Assembly: GCA_016838945.1 (NCBI GenBank)
Contig: JADLKP010000018.1
Location: forward strand, 1-19,383
Source: Methanobrevibacter sp.
GTDB lineage: Archaea; Methanobacteriota; Methanobacteria; Methanobacteriales; Methanobacteriaceae
Reading direction: 5' to 3'
Length of the DNA stretch: 19,383 nucleotides
Each line of letters starts with the position of its first letter. Position 1 is the first letter of the stretch. Made by a program: the position numbers and the translations under genes. Below are positions 6,112 to 13,880 of this stretch, piece after piece. The notes under the pieces were generated by a model. It had not been told where the DNA came from and made no database searches. It saw only the letters and a program-made list of their open reading frames with translations.

Positions 6112-7095
6112 TTAATTGTTTCTTCTTTCTCTGATCAATCTTAAGAACTCTTTGGAATTTTCGACCTCTTTCATTTCCCATGATTTGATTACTGGAATTC
6201 CATCAATGGAATCCTTGATTCTATCGTCCTTAAGTACAAAGAACGGATCTGAAGAGGTTACAAGAGAAAGGTCCTTTAGGCTGATTGCCATTTTCTTCAA
6301 TGTTTTGGTGTTCTGTTCATCCTGAACATTAAGATTTGCTATAAGTGGAGTTTGCTCTTTCTTTCTGGTAGCTATTTCCGCTTTGGCAAGTGCATCAAAT
6401 GGGCTCTTATTGGTTGAAACCACACCGAAACCTAATTTTGCTAAATTCTGAGCATTTGTTCCTTGTGTCTGGTTCATGCTGCTTGTATCTGCCTTCAGCT
6501 TAATGTCTTCCCGATAAGGTTCGAAAAGGTCGATGTCAAGGGTAATCTTAGTATTTAGGATTTCTTCAAGAAGCATTGCAGTTTCAGTATTTGCCCTTAC
6601 CATTCCATTTTCATACTTGTACATGGTGGCTCTTGAAACATGAGCCAAATCAGCAAGGTCCTTTAAGGATAGGTTATACTCTTCCCTATATTCCTTTAGG
6701 ACATTTCCATTGATTTGAACATAATATCCTCCTCGGTCTGCAAGAATTTCAGGATATTCATCATAAACGATCATGTTTTTAAGGGTTTCAAGTCCAATTG
6801 CAGGAAGCCCATGCCTTTCGTATACAACATCCTCCTCCAATATGTGGTTTTTGGATTTAACCCCTACGATAATCGGGCTAGCCAAGAAAACATGGGATAT
6901 TTGTCTTATCTCTTCAACATGGGATTCGTTGATACTATCGATATTGACGAGGACTTTTAAAAGTAGAATAAGTAATTTCTTACGGGCCACTATATCAAAA
7001 CAGCTTTGTTCATAAATGTTTGATGTTTCAAAGCCCTCTTTGTTTAGCAGTTGATAAACTTCTCGTATCAATTGGTTCCTATTAGTTATTGCCAT
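6112..7095 (-). CDS. Archaeal HTH-type transcriptional regulator (MF_00584 family)
   Basis: A 327-residue member of the archaeal family catalogued as 'putative HTH-type transcriptional regulatory protein' (HAMAP MF_00584), found across methanogens. The N-terminal ~125 residues resemble a decayed restriction-endonuclease fold (CFDIVARKKLLILLLKVLVN, 32-51). An XRE-type helix-turn-helix occupies about 131-183 (LKEYREEYNLSLKDLADLAH, then VSRATMYKYENG). The C-terminal domain is specific to the family and ends in a charged tail (LIRERRNN). The ATG at 7093-7095 (complement) is preceded by GAGGTGATCCT, a near-perfect SD. It is divergent from tiaS across a 241-base region that carries a 38-bp tandem repeat reaching its SD, which would suit autoregulation. 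Target genes are unknown. Confidence 0.88.
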   Translation of the reverse strand: MAITNRNQLIREVYQLLNKEGFETSNIYEQSCFDIVARKKLLILLLKVLVNIDSINESHVEEIRQISHVFLASPIIVGVKSKNHILEEDVVYERHGLPAIGLETLKNMIVYDEYPEILADRGGYYVQINGNVLKEYREEYNLSLKDLADLAHVSRATMYKYENGMVRANTETAMLLEEILNTKITLDIDLFEPYREDIKLKADTSSMNQTQGTNAQNLAKLGFGVVSTNKSPFDALAKAEIATRKKEQTPLIANLNVQDEQNTKTLKKMAISLKDLSLVTSSDPFFVLKDDRIKDSIDGIPVIKSWEMKEVENSKEFLRLIRERRNN

Positions 7096-7336
7096 AGGAT
7101 CACCTCGTTTTTTTGATTAGTATTTTGAATTTTTAGGATGCCTCGTTTTTTTCGATAAGTATTTTGAATTTTTAAGATAATTTTTATTAATTAGTTTTAA
7201 TAAACTTTAATAATATTATTATCTTTTTAGATTAATATAAAATTGACTATTTAATTTTTTAGATTTTTATCATTATATTTAATCTTTAACTGCTTAACAA
7301 TTCTTTAATAATCATAGCAGACTTTCAGTGATTCAT
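7096..7336. promoter_or_regulatory. Divergent promoter region between the HTH regulator and tiaS
   Basis: This region must drive the regulator leftward and tiaS rightward. Besides the 38-bp duplication it contains the 14-base palindrome TAATAATATTATTA (7208-7221) near its middle and a TATA-like CATTATATTTAAT (7271-7283) suitably placed for tiaS transcription. No gene is seen in it. Confidence 0.5.
7103..7178. repeat. 38-bp tandem duplication upstream of the HTH regulator
   Basis: Units 7103-7140 and 7141-7178 both begin CCTCGTTTTTTT and share AGTATTTTGAATTTTTA. Only a few bases differ (GATTAGT against CGATAAGT; GGATG against AGATA). The inner copy's CCTCG forms part of the regulator's SD on the minus strand, so the 5' leader has been duplicated. 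Confidence 0.8.
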
Positions 7337-8587
7337 ATGGATTATTTTTATATAGGAATAGACGATACAGACTCTCCGGATGGGATGTGCACAACATTTC
7401 TTGCATCAGCCATCCTGAACGAATTCAGGGAATGCAATATCGAAATAATGGATTTTCCTAGGCTTATTCGTTTAAATCCATTTGCAAGATTCAAGACAAG
7501 GGGAAATGGAGGAGTGTCATTTAAGTTGGATTTGGATCAAAACATTGATTTGGCAAAGGAAATTGTGCTGAAGTATGTGTCAGAGCTTTCAATGTTTGAC
7601 TGTGACAATACCAACCCTGGAGTTGTGTTCTATCAAGGTGAAATCACTGAAGAGATGATTGGCTATGCATTTAAGGCAATCCATTCAATAATCACCATTG
7701 AAGAGGCAGAGGAATTTGCAGACCATATCGGTGCGGAAATCCATAAGTTCAAGAAGGGGAGGGGAATAATAGGTTCAATCGCAGCCATTTCATGTCCTCT
7801 TGAAGACTATACCTATGAACTGTTGGCATATAGGCATCCATCAAGATATGGGACAGTCAGAAACATTGATTATGATTCAGTTGTTAAGATGGATAGGCAA
7901 ACTACTCCTGAAACCTTTGAAAACATAGACGGCAAGTATTTGGCAATTGAACCTAAAACTCCATGCCCTGTTTTGTATGGAATCAGATCAAACAGTCCTG
8001 AAGTTCTGGAGACTGCAAGGGAGATTGTCATTCCTAATGAGGAGATTGCCGATTCATGCATATTCAAAACCAATCAGCATACTGACATGCATATTCAAAA
8101 TGCAGAAGATATATCTGAGCTCAAACAGTATTCCTGCTATAGAATAAAAGGGTTTGTCAAGGGCAAGCCTCATATAATTGAAGGAGGGCATATGTTCTTC
8201 ACACTCTATGATGAAACAGGTGAGATTGAAGCTGCAGCATATGAACCAACCAAGGAATTTAGAAAAATTGTAGCCAAACTGATGGCAGGGGACGAAATTG
8301 AACTCTATGGTGGAATTGGTGAACAGAACACATTCAATATTGAAAAGTTCCAAGTCATAAAGTTAAATGAATATGTTTATAGGAATCCTATTTGTGAATG
8401 CGGCAAGAGAATGACTTCTGCGGGAAAAGGAAAAGGATTCAAATGCAAAAGCTGTGGCAATAGAATGGAGTCAGATGAAAAAACAGCTGAAAAGATAGAA
8501 AGGGATCTTGTCAATGGAAGATTCTATGAAACTCCTGTTTCAGCAAGACGTCATTTGGCAAAGCCATTGATTAGAATGGGGTTATGA
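7337..8587 (+). CDS. tiaS: tRNA(Ile2) 2-agmatinylcytidine synthetase TiaS
   Basis: A 416-residue TiaS. This archaeal enzyme uses agmatine and ATP to convert C34 of the CAU anticodon of tRNA-Ile2 to agmatidine, so that it reads AUA codons, which are common in this A+T-rich genome. The N-terminal YIGIDDTDSPDGMCTT (5-20) is the family's opening signature. KKGRGIIGSIAA marks the kinase-like core, CYRIKGFVKGKPHIIEGGH starts an OB fold (about 260-330), and a C-terminal zinc ribbon has CECG from Cys353 and CKSCG near 371-374. Length is normal. ATG 7337 is preferred over GTG 7328 because GTGAT at 7328-7332 serves as SD. It is likely monocistronic. Confidence 0.95.
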   Translation: MDYFYIGIDDTDSPDGMCTTFLASAILNEFRECNIEIMDFPRLIRLNPFARFKTRGNGGVSFKLDLDQNIDLAKEIVLKYVSELSMFDCDNTNPGVVFYQGEITEEMIGYAFKAIHSIITIEEAEEFADHIGAEIHKFKKGRGIIGSIAAISCPLEDYTYELLAYRHPSRYGTVRNIDYDSVVKMDRQTTPETFENIDGKYLAIEPKTPCPVLYGIRSNSPEVLETAREIVIPNEEIADSCIFKTNQHTDMHIQNAEDISELKQYSCYRIKGFVKGKPHIIEGGHMFFTLYDETGEIEAAAYEPTKEFRKIVAKLMAGDEIELYGGIGEQNTFNIEKFQVIKLNEYVYRNPICECGKRMTSAGKGKGFKCKSCGNRMESDEKTAEKIERDLVNGRFYETPVSARRHLAKPLIRMGL

Positions 8588-8777
8588 GTTTTTTAAATAT
8601 TTTCATACTTTTCAAATGGCATTTTAAATAACTATTTTTTCATAGCTATTTATTAGCTATAAACTTCTTTTTTTATTTTTCCTATTGTTTAAAAACCCTT
8701 TAAAATTTTTATCAAGCTTGTTTTATTGCTTAATTAATTTAATTAAGTATTATTCATTGTTTTTAGCTTAAAATAGA
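8588..8777. other. Non-coding A+T-rich spacer after tiaS
   Basis: No convincing reading frame or RNA gene. T-runs around 8601-8690 (for example TTCTTTTTTTATTTTTCC near 8666) are probably the tiaS terminator. The rest leads into the promoter of the first DUF3100-type gene. Confidence 0.4.
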
Positions 8778-8800
8778 TTAATTTATAAATTATTAACTAA
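8778..8800 (+). promoter_or_regulatory. TATA-overlapping inverted repeat, DUF3100 gene 1
   Basis: A 23-base element with left arm TTAATTTAT, spacer AAATT and right arm ATTAACTAA. Two of nine arm positions fail to pair. It matches elements at 10584-10606 and 12253-12275 before the two paralogues, and each overlaps the TATA box (TTTATAAAT). It lies 75 bases before the proposed ATT start. Confidence 0.65.
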
Positions 8801-8863
8801 AAAATAGAATATATTACGATTTCAATCAATTTTTTCATATTTTTAAAAATTGATATCATTCTT

Positions 8864-8877
8864 GGAGGGATTTTATT
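8864..8877 (+). promoter_or_regulatory. Strong SD followed by ATT in place of a start codon, gene 1
   Basis: GGAGG at 8864-8868 is a strong SD. Six bases later, at 8875, stands ATT, followed by TCT GAT. No ATG, GTG or TTG lies in frame between the upstream stop TGA (8851-8853) and TTG 8890, which is 21 bases past the SD. Confidence 0.6.
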
Positions 8878-10377
8878 TCTGATGATGATTTGGAAAATAT
8901 GGATGAACAACATATGCAAGAGCAGTGTATTCAAGATGATCACATGCATGAACAGCGCATTAATGATCAACGCTTGCATGAACAGCAATTGCATAAGGAA
9001 CACATGCGTAGACAAAATAGGTTTAAACAGCATAGGTTAAGAAGAAGAGCAGATAGGGCAATAAAAAGGAGACCTCCATGGAGAGAGTTAAATTTAAATT
9101 TTGTTGTATTGATTTTAGTTATTATTTCAATGTCCATTGGAATTATAGAGATTAAAATAACAGATACCATCAGTTTCTTATTGTTGCCTTTGATATATTC
9201 TTTGATTATGGGTTTAATTCTCTATTTGGCAAAACCATTTAAGTATATTGATCTTGAACAAGCTAAGGTGGCTGAAGGGGTTATGGTTTTACTTATCGGT
9301 GTTTTAATTTGTAAATTGGCTATTTCAAGTGGCCAATCCATAGGCATTATATTTAAGGTAGGTCCTGCTTTGGTATTGCAGCTTTTAGGGGATTTAGGCA
9401 CTCTCATTGCATTGCCTATTGCTTTGCTTTTAGGTTTTAGAAGGGAAGTTATCGGTATGGCCAGTTCCATTTGCCGTGAGCCTAACTTGGGAATCATTAT
9501 TGATAAATATGGTTTTAACTCTCCGGAAGCACGTGGTGTTTTGGCTATTTTCGTAATTGGATCAATTATAGGTACTCCTTATATCAGTTTCTTATCAAGC
9601 ATATGTGTTTCACTCATACCATTCCACCCATATGCTTTTGCAATGGCTTCTGGTATTGGTAGTGCAAGTATGAACGCTGCAGCATTGGTTCCGTTAGTGC
9701 ATACTTACCCTGCTATGGCCACTCAATTGGAAGCTTTTGCGGGATGCAGTAATATTCTTTCATTCTGTTTAGGAATTTACATGTGTATGTTTGTTTCATT
9801 GCCTCTTGCAGAAAAACTGTATAAATGGCTATCTCCAAAATTAGGTAAAGGAAATGCACATATTGATGATGATGGCTATGTTCCTGATGAAGTTCATGAA
9901 GACGATGATGTCATTGATGAATTGAGTATAGGTAAACTTAAAAGATGGGGGGCATTGCTTTTTGGATTTTCAGTTATCGTAGCTGTTGGAAATGTCGTAG
10001 GATATCACACTTCCTTTGTTGATTCCTTCATTGCGATGATTATCATCTCAATCATTACAATTATCGGCATGTCTCTTGAAAGGATTTTTCCAGTTCACAT
10101 TCCATCAATTATTTTTATAAGTTTAATTGGTCTCTTTGTAGCTATTCCTGGTGTTCCTACAGCCGATTTTGTGGTTCATTATGTCTCTCAAGTTGAATTG
10201 ACCACTATATGTACTGCATTCTTGGGTTATGTAGGTATTGCAATTGGTAAGGATTGGCAAGAGTTCAAGAGAATCGGTTGGAGAGGAGTCATTGTTGCTT
10301 TAATTGTAATCACTGGAACTTATCTTGGTTCTGCAAGCATTGCAAACTTGACTTTATTTTTAACAGGAATGATTTAA
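8875..10377 (+). CDS. DUF3100-type multi-pass membrane protein, paralogue 1 (His/Gln-rich N-terminus)
   Basis: About 500 residues if initiated at ATT 8875 (495 from TTG 8890). The core has about twelve hydrophobic segments in two halves separated by a charged acidic loop (HIDDDGYVPDEVHEDDDVID). Conserved motifs are GFRREVIGM, SSICREPNLG, SPEARGVLA, SGIGSASMNAAALVP and EAFAGCSN. The layout matches the DUF3100 family, transporter-like proteins of unknown substrate. Unlike its two neighbours it has about 50 extra N-terminal residues rich in His, Gln, Glu and Arg (HMQEQ, HMHEQ, LHEQQLHKEH) before the shared basic DRAIK(R/K)RPPW. This segment could bind metal or RNA, or be a coiled coil. It has its own promoter, so the three paralogues may be expressed under different conditions. 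Confidence 0.8.
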   Translation: MSDDDLENMDEQHMQEQCIQDDHMHEQRINDQRLHEQQLHKEHMRRQNRFKQHRLRRRADRAIKRRPPWRELNLNFVVLILVIISMSIGIIEIKITDTISFLLLPLIYSLIMGLILYLAKPFKYIDLEQAKVAEGVMVLLIGVLICKLAISSGQSIGIIFKVGPALVLQLLGDLGTLIALPIALLLGFRREVIGMASSICREPNLGIIIDKYGFNSPEARGVLAIFVIGSIIGTPYISFLSSICVSLIPFHPYAFAMASGIGSASMNAAALVPLVHTYPAMATQLEAFAGCSNILSFCLGIYMCMFVSLPLAEKLYKWLSPKLGKGNAHIDDDGYVPDEVHEDDDVIDELSIGKLKRWGALLFGFSVIVAVGNVVGYHTSFVDSFIAMIIISIITIIGMSLERIFPVHIPSIIFISLIGLFVAIPGVPTADFVVHYVSQVELTTICTAFLGYVGIAIGKDWQEFKRIGWRGVIVALIVITGTYLGSASIANLTLFLTGMI

Positions 10378-10583
10378 TAAATCATTTTTTTCATTATTTT
10401 TTTATTTTTAAACAATTTTTATTTTTAAATTATTTTTTCTATATTCTATTCATTTAAATACTTATTCTTAATTCTTATTAAATATGGTTACATAATATTG
10501 GCACTTATTTAACCTGGTTACATCTTATTTGTCATTATTTATCACTATTAATCATTATTTATCATTTTTGAGGAAAAAATAGA
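10378..10583. other. Non-coding spacer between DUF3100 genes 1 and 2
   Basis: T-runs at 10384-10440 fit a terminator. Further on, GGTTACAT occurs twice (10485 and 10516 region) and ATTATTTATCA-type repeats lie at about 10534-10566. No gene is seen. Confidence 0.4.
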
Positions 10584-10606
10584 TTAGTTTATAAATAATA
10601 AACTAA
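10584..10606 (+). promoter_or_regulatory. TATA-overlapping perfect inverted repeat, DUF3100 gene 2
   Basis: Left arm TTAGTTTAT, spacer AAATA, right arm ATAAACTAA: a perfect 9-base inverted repeat and the best of the three copies. It covers the TATA-like TTTATAAATA and lies 69 bases before ATT 10675. A repressor bound here would block TBP. Confidence 0.7.
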
Positions 10607-10662
10607 AAACTAGAATTAATAGACTTATTTTTAGTTTAGAAAAAAATTTTTGTTAATCTCTT

Positions 10663-10677
10663 GGGAGTGTTATTATT
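10663..10677 (+). promoter_or_regulatory. SD followed by ATT in place of a start codon, gene 2
   Basis: GGGAGTG at 10663-10669 is the SD, and ATT at 10675 follows five bases later (a second ATT is at 10672). The frame is open from just after TAA 10654-10656. The first canonical start in frame is GTG 10765, inside the first membrane helix. Confidence 0.65.
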
Positions 10678-12042
10678 ACAGATCAATCATCGCATCCATT
10701 TAGGAAAAAAACAGATAGGGCTATAAAAAAGAGACCTCCATGGAAGGAGTATAATTTACACATTGTGGTGTTTGTTTTAGTTATTATTTCCATGTTTATT
10801 GGTGTTAAAGAGTTTAAATTAACTGAGGAAGTTAGTGTTTTATTATTGCCTTTGATATATGCGCTTGTTTTAGGATTGGCCCTTTATTTGATGAAACCTA
10901 TTAAATTTGTTGGTCCGAAGCAATCTAAGGTGGCTGAAGGGGCTATGGTCTTATTCATTGGGGTAATAATCGCTAAGATGGCTATTTCAAGTGGTCAGGC
11001 CATATCCAGCATCTTTCAGGTGGGGCCTGCTTTGATCTTGCAGCTTTTTGGTGATTTAGGTACACTTATAGCATTGCCTGTTGCTTTGATTTTAGGTTTT
11101 AGAAGAGAGGTTATAGGTATGACCAGTTCCATCTGTCGTGAACCTAATTTAGGGATTATTATTGATAAGTATGGATTCCATTCTCCAGAGACACGTGGAG
11201 TTTTAGCAGTTTTTGTTATTGGATCAATTATCGGTACCCCTTTTATCAGTTTTTTAGCGAGCATATGTATTTCAGGCCTACATTTGCATCCATATGCCTT
11301 TGCTATGGCATCAGGTATAGGAAGTGCAAGTATGAATGCCGCAGCATTGGTTCCATTGATGCATATGTATCCTACTATGGCTACCCAATTGGAGGCTTTT
11401 GCTGGATGCAGTAATATTCTTTCATTCTGTTTGGGAATTTATATGTGTATCTTCATTTCCTTGCCTATTGCAGAGAGGTTGTATAAGTGGCTATCACCTA
11501 TTTTAGGAAAGGGTGATGAACAAACCATTGATGAGGAGTATGCAATTGATGGCGTAAAGGATGATAAATATGTTGCTTCAGATGAATTGAGTTTAGGTAA
11601 GCTTAAGAGATGGGCTACATTTCTAGTAATATTTTCATTTATCGTAACCGTTGGTAATTTCGTAGGTTTTAAAACCCCTCTCTTGGATGTATTTATTGGC
11701 ATGCTGTTGATTTCACTAATCACTATTGTGGGAATGTCTCTTGAAAGGATTGTTCCGGGAAATATCCAATCACTTATTTTCATAAGTTTAATTGGAATAT
11801 TAATAGCTATTCCAGGTGCTCCAACAGCTGATTTCATAGTTCATTATGTTTCTCAAATAGAATTGACTTCAATCGTTACAGCATTCTTAGGTTATGTTGG
11901 CATTGCAATCGGAAACGATTGGGAAGAGTTTAAGAAGATCGGTTGGAAAGGAATCATCGTTACCTTGATTGTAATTTCTGGAACTTACCTTGGTTCTTCA
12001 ATCATCGGACACTTGACTTTATTTGCTACAGGCATAGTTTAA
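10675..12042 (+). CDS. DUF3100-type multi-pass membrane protein, paralogue 2
   Basis: About 455 residues from ATT 10675. The first 30 residues (I/M-TDQSSHPFRKK, then TDRAIKKRPPWKEYN) are nearly identical to paralogue 3, which shows that they are translated and that starting at GTG 10765 would cut into helix 1. About twelve membrane segments follow, with the signatures GFRREVIGM, SSICREPNLG, SPETRGVLA, SGIGSASMNAAALVP and LEAFAGCSN. A hydrophilic loop (EQTIDEEYAIDGVKDDKYV) separates the halves. Stretches of DNA are identical or almost so in paralogue 3 (around 10840-10950 against 12520-12620), which points to recent duplication or gene conversion. The DUF3100 family has no established substrate; a carrier for an organic acid or similar is only a guess from fold type. 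Confidence 0.8.
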   Translation: MTDQSSHPFRKKTDRAIKKRPPWKEYNLHIVVFVLVIISMFIGVKEFKLTEEVSVLLLPLIYALVLGLALYLMKPIKFVGPKQSKVAEGAMVLFIGVIIAKMAISSGQAISSIFQVGPALILQLFGDLGTLIALPVALILGFRREVIGMTSSICREPNLGIIIDKYGFHSPETRGVLAVFVIGSIIGTPFISFLASICISGLHLHPYAFAMASGIGSASMNAAALVPLMHMYPTMATQLEAFAGCSNILSFCLGIYMCIFISLPIAERLYKWLSPILGKGDEQTIDEEYAIDGVKDDKYVASDELSLGKLKRWATFLVIFSFIVTVGNFVGFKTPLLDVFIGMLLISLITIVGMSLERIVPGNIQSLIFISLIGILIAIPGAPTADFIVHYVSQIELTSIVTAFLGYVGIAIGNDWEEFKKIGWKGIIVTLIVISGTYLGSSIIGHLTLFATGIV

Positions 12043-12252
12043 TTAATCATTAAAAAGAAATTCATTTTTTTCTTTTTTATTCAATCAATTTTGTTTTTTT
12101 TTTCCATTTATTATTAAATAAAATTGTTCATTTTCTTTGTTTCTTATTTGTTCCTATTTTTTTAAATTTTCTCGATTAAACATAATTTTCATAGCTTTTG
12201 GCATTTATGTGATAAATTATCATTATTTATAATTTTTTAGAATTAAATAGTA
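12043..12252 (+). other. Non-coding spacer between DUF3100 genes 2 and 3, with terminator
   Basis: AAAAAGAAA at 12052-12060 can pair with TTTCTTTTT at 12069-12077 across an 8-base loop, followed by many T-runs up to about 12115, giving a plausible terminator for gene 2. The remainder to the promoter element is A+T-rich with nothing I recognise. Confidence 0.5.
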
Positions 12253-12275
12253 TTAGTTTATAAGTAATAAACTTA
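12253..12275 (+). promoter_or_regulatory. TATA-overlapping inverted repeat, DUF3100 gene 3
   Basis: Left arm TTAGTTTAT, spacer AAGTA, right arm ATAAACTTA, with one or two arm mismatches. It is 69 bases before ATT 12344, exactly the distance seen in gene 2. Confidence 0.65.
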
Positions 12276-12332
12276 AAATCTTTAATTATCAACATTTTTT
12301 TTAGTTTTATCAAAATTTATGTAACATTTTTA

Positions 12333-12346
12333 GGCGGGATTTTATT
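12333..12346 (+). promoter_or_regulatory. SD followed by ATT in place of a start codon, gene 3
   Basis: GGCGGG at 12333-12338 is followed, after ATTTT, by ATT at 12344. The 11 bases GGGATTTTATT are identical to those of gene 1. In frame upstream is TAG 12302-12304 and no ATG, GTG or TTG occurs until TTG 12425. Confidence 0.65.
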
Positions 12347-13714
12347 ACTGATCAATCTTCACATCCATTTAGGGAAAAAACGGATAGGGCTATTAAGAAG
12401 AGACCACCATGGAAAGAGTATAACTTGCATTTGGTTGTTTTTGTTTTGGTTGTCATTTCCATGTTTATTGGCGTAAAGGAAATAAAGATAACTGATACCA
12501 TCAGCATTCTATTATTGCCTTTGATATATGCACTTGTTTTAGGATTGGCCCTTTATTTGGCGAAACCTATTAAATTTGTTGGTCCGAAGCAATCCAAGGT
12601 GGCTGAAGGGGCTATGGTCTTGTTCATCGGTGTATTGATCACTAAGTTGGCTATTTCAAGTGGTCAGGCCATATCCAGCATTTTTCAGGTTGGTCCTGCT
12701 TTGATCTTACAGCAAATTGGTAATTTGGGAACTCTATTGGCATTGCCTATTGCACTGCTTTTTGGTTTCAGAAGGGAAGTTATAGGTATGACCAGTTCAA
12801 TTTGCCGTGAACCTAACTTAGGTGTAATTATCGATAAGTATGGTTTCAAATCTCCAGAAACCCGTGGTGTATTGGCTGTGTTTGTTATCGGATCAATTAT
12901 TGGTACTCCATTCATCAGTTTCCTATCAAGTATCAGCGCTTCATTAATACCTATGCATCCTTATGCTTATGCGATGGCATCAGGTGTGGGAAGTGCAAGT
13001 ATGAATGCTGCTGCGCTTGCTCCATTGATGCATATGTTCCCATCAATGGCTACCCAATTGGAGGCTTTTGCTGGATGCAGTAACCTTCTTTCATTCTGTT
13101 TAGGCATTTATATGTGCATATTTGTTTCCTTGCCTCTTGCAGAAAGGATGTATGCTTGGCTATCTCCCCATATATTGGCGCATGAAGAAGTAATAAGCAT
13201 TGATGATGAGTATGCTATTGAAGAGGTTAAACATGATAAGTATGCAACTACAGAATATTTGACTGTAGGTAAGCTTAAAAGATGGGCTACATTCCTTGTA
13301 TTGTTTTCGTTTATTGTAGCTGTTGGAAATTTCATAGGATATCAGACTTCCATAGTTGATGCATTCATTGGAATGCTGTTGATTTCACTCATCACAATTG
13401 TGGGAATGTCTCTTGAAAGGCTTATTCCATGGAATATTCAAGCAATTATCTATATAAGTTTAATAGGTATCTTTGTAGCTGTTCCTGGTGTTCCAACTGC
13501 TGACTTTATAGTTCGCTATGTTTCCCAGGTCAATTTGACTACAATATGCACTGCATTCTTGGCATATGTAGGTATTGCAATCGGTAATGATTGGGAAGAG
13601 TTTAAAAAGATTGGAGGTAAAGGAATCATCATTACCTTAATAGTTATTTCAGGCACTTACCTTTGTTCTGCAGCTATTGCGCATATCACTTTAGTAGCTA
13701 CAGGAATGGTATAA
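12344..13714 (+). CDS. DUF3100-type multi-pass membrane protein, paralogue 3
   Basis: About 456 residues from ATT 12344, one residue longer than paralogue 2. The N-terminus reads TDQSSHPFREK, then TDRAIKKRPPWKEYNLH, and leads into about twelve hydrophobic segments. It keeps GFRREVIGM, SSICREPNLG, SPETRGVLA, SGVGSASMNAAALAP and EAFAGCSN. The central loop (EEVISIDDEYAIEEVKHDKYA) is acidic. Helix-end residues differ mainly in the last 20 positions (LCSAAIAHITLVATGMV). A start at TTG 12425 would remove the conserved basic leader and has no SD, so I reject it. The three-gene array with separate but matching promoters suggests dosage or a set of related substrates. Family call good, function unknown. 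Confidence 0.8.
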   Translation: MTDQSSHPFREKTDRAIKKRPPWKEYNLHLVVFVLVVISMFIGVKEIKITDTISILLLPLIYALVLGLALYLAKPIKFVGPKQSKVAEGAMVLFIGVLITKLAISSGQAISSIFQVGPALILQQIGNLGTLLALPIALLFGFRREVIGMTSSICREPNLGVIIDKYGFKSPETRGVLAVFVIGSIIGTPFISFLSSISASLIPMHPYAYAMASGVGSASMNAAALAPLMHMFPSMATQLEAFAGCSNLLSFCLGIYMCIFVSLPLAERMYAWLSPHILAHEEVISIDDEYAIEEVKHDKYATTEYLTVGKLKRWATFLVLFSFIVAVGNFIGYQTSIVDAFIGMLLISLITIVGMSLERLIPWNIQAIIYISLIGIFVAVPGVPTADFIVRYVSQVNLTTICTAFLAYVGIAIGNDWEEFKKIGGKGIIITLIVISGTYLCSAAIAHITLVATGMV

Positions 13715-13719
13715 CTGAA

Positions 13720-13822
13720 CATTTTTAAATTTTTTTAGGATATTTTCCATCATTCTGACTTTTTTAAATTTTTTACACTTTTTTACATTATACTTTTTTT
13801 TTACATTATGCTTTTTTTGTCT
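13720..13822 (+). terminator. T-rich terminator region after DUF3100 gene 3
   Basis: Repeated T-runs, several embedded in ACTTTTTTACATTAT-like repeats, follow the third paralogue and separate it from the next gene set. Confidence 0.45.
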
Positions 13823-13850
13823 GTTTTAATTTATTTGAAAATTGAATAAT

Positions 13851-13860
13851 TTATTATATA
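13851..13860 (+). promoter_or_regulatory. TATA box of the MmgE/PrpD gene
   Basis: TTATTATATA is centred about 26 bases before ATG 13881. With the usual archaeal spacing, transcription would start at or next to the A of that ATG, giving a leaderless mRNA. The absence of a good SD before 13881 fits this. Confidence 0.5.
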
Positions 13861-13880
13861 GTAAATATAAAGATAAGATT

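Noticed and set aside
8797..9033. Minus-strand 78-residue frame opposite the start of paralogue 1
   Set aside because: It mirrors the repetitive His/Gln coding segment and has no SD; no homologue at the other two loci.
8882..9040. Alternative 52-residue frame starting ATG ATG over the His-rich region
   Set aside because: It is out of frame with the conserved protein, starts 13 bases past the SD, and has no counterpart in the other two paralogues.
10254..10457. Plus-strand 67-residue frame crossing the end of paralogue 1
   Set aside because: Overlaps the conserved C-terminus in another frame and continues into T-rich terminator DNA, giving Phe/Leu/Ile-rich translation.
11439..11837. Minus-strand 132-residue frame inside paralogue 2
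   Set aside because: Lies opposite conserved membrane-protein codons; similar antisense frames occur in the other paralogues only because the sense codons are conserved.
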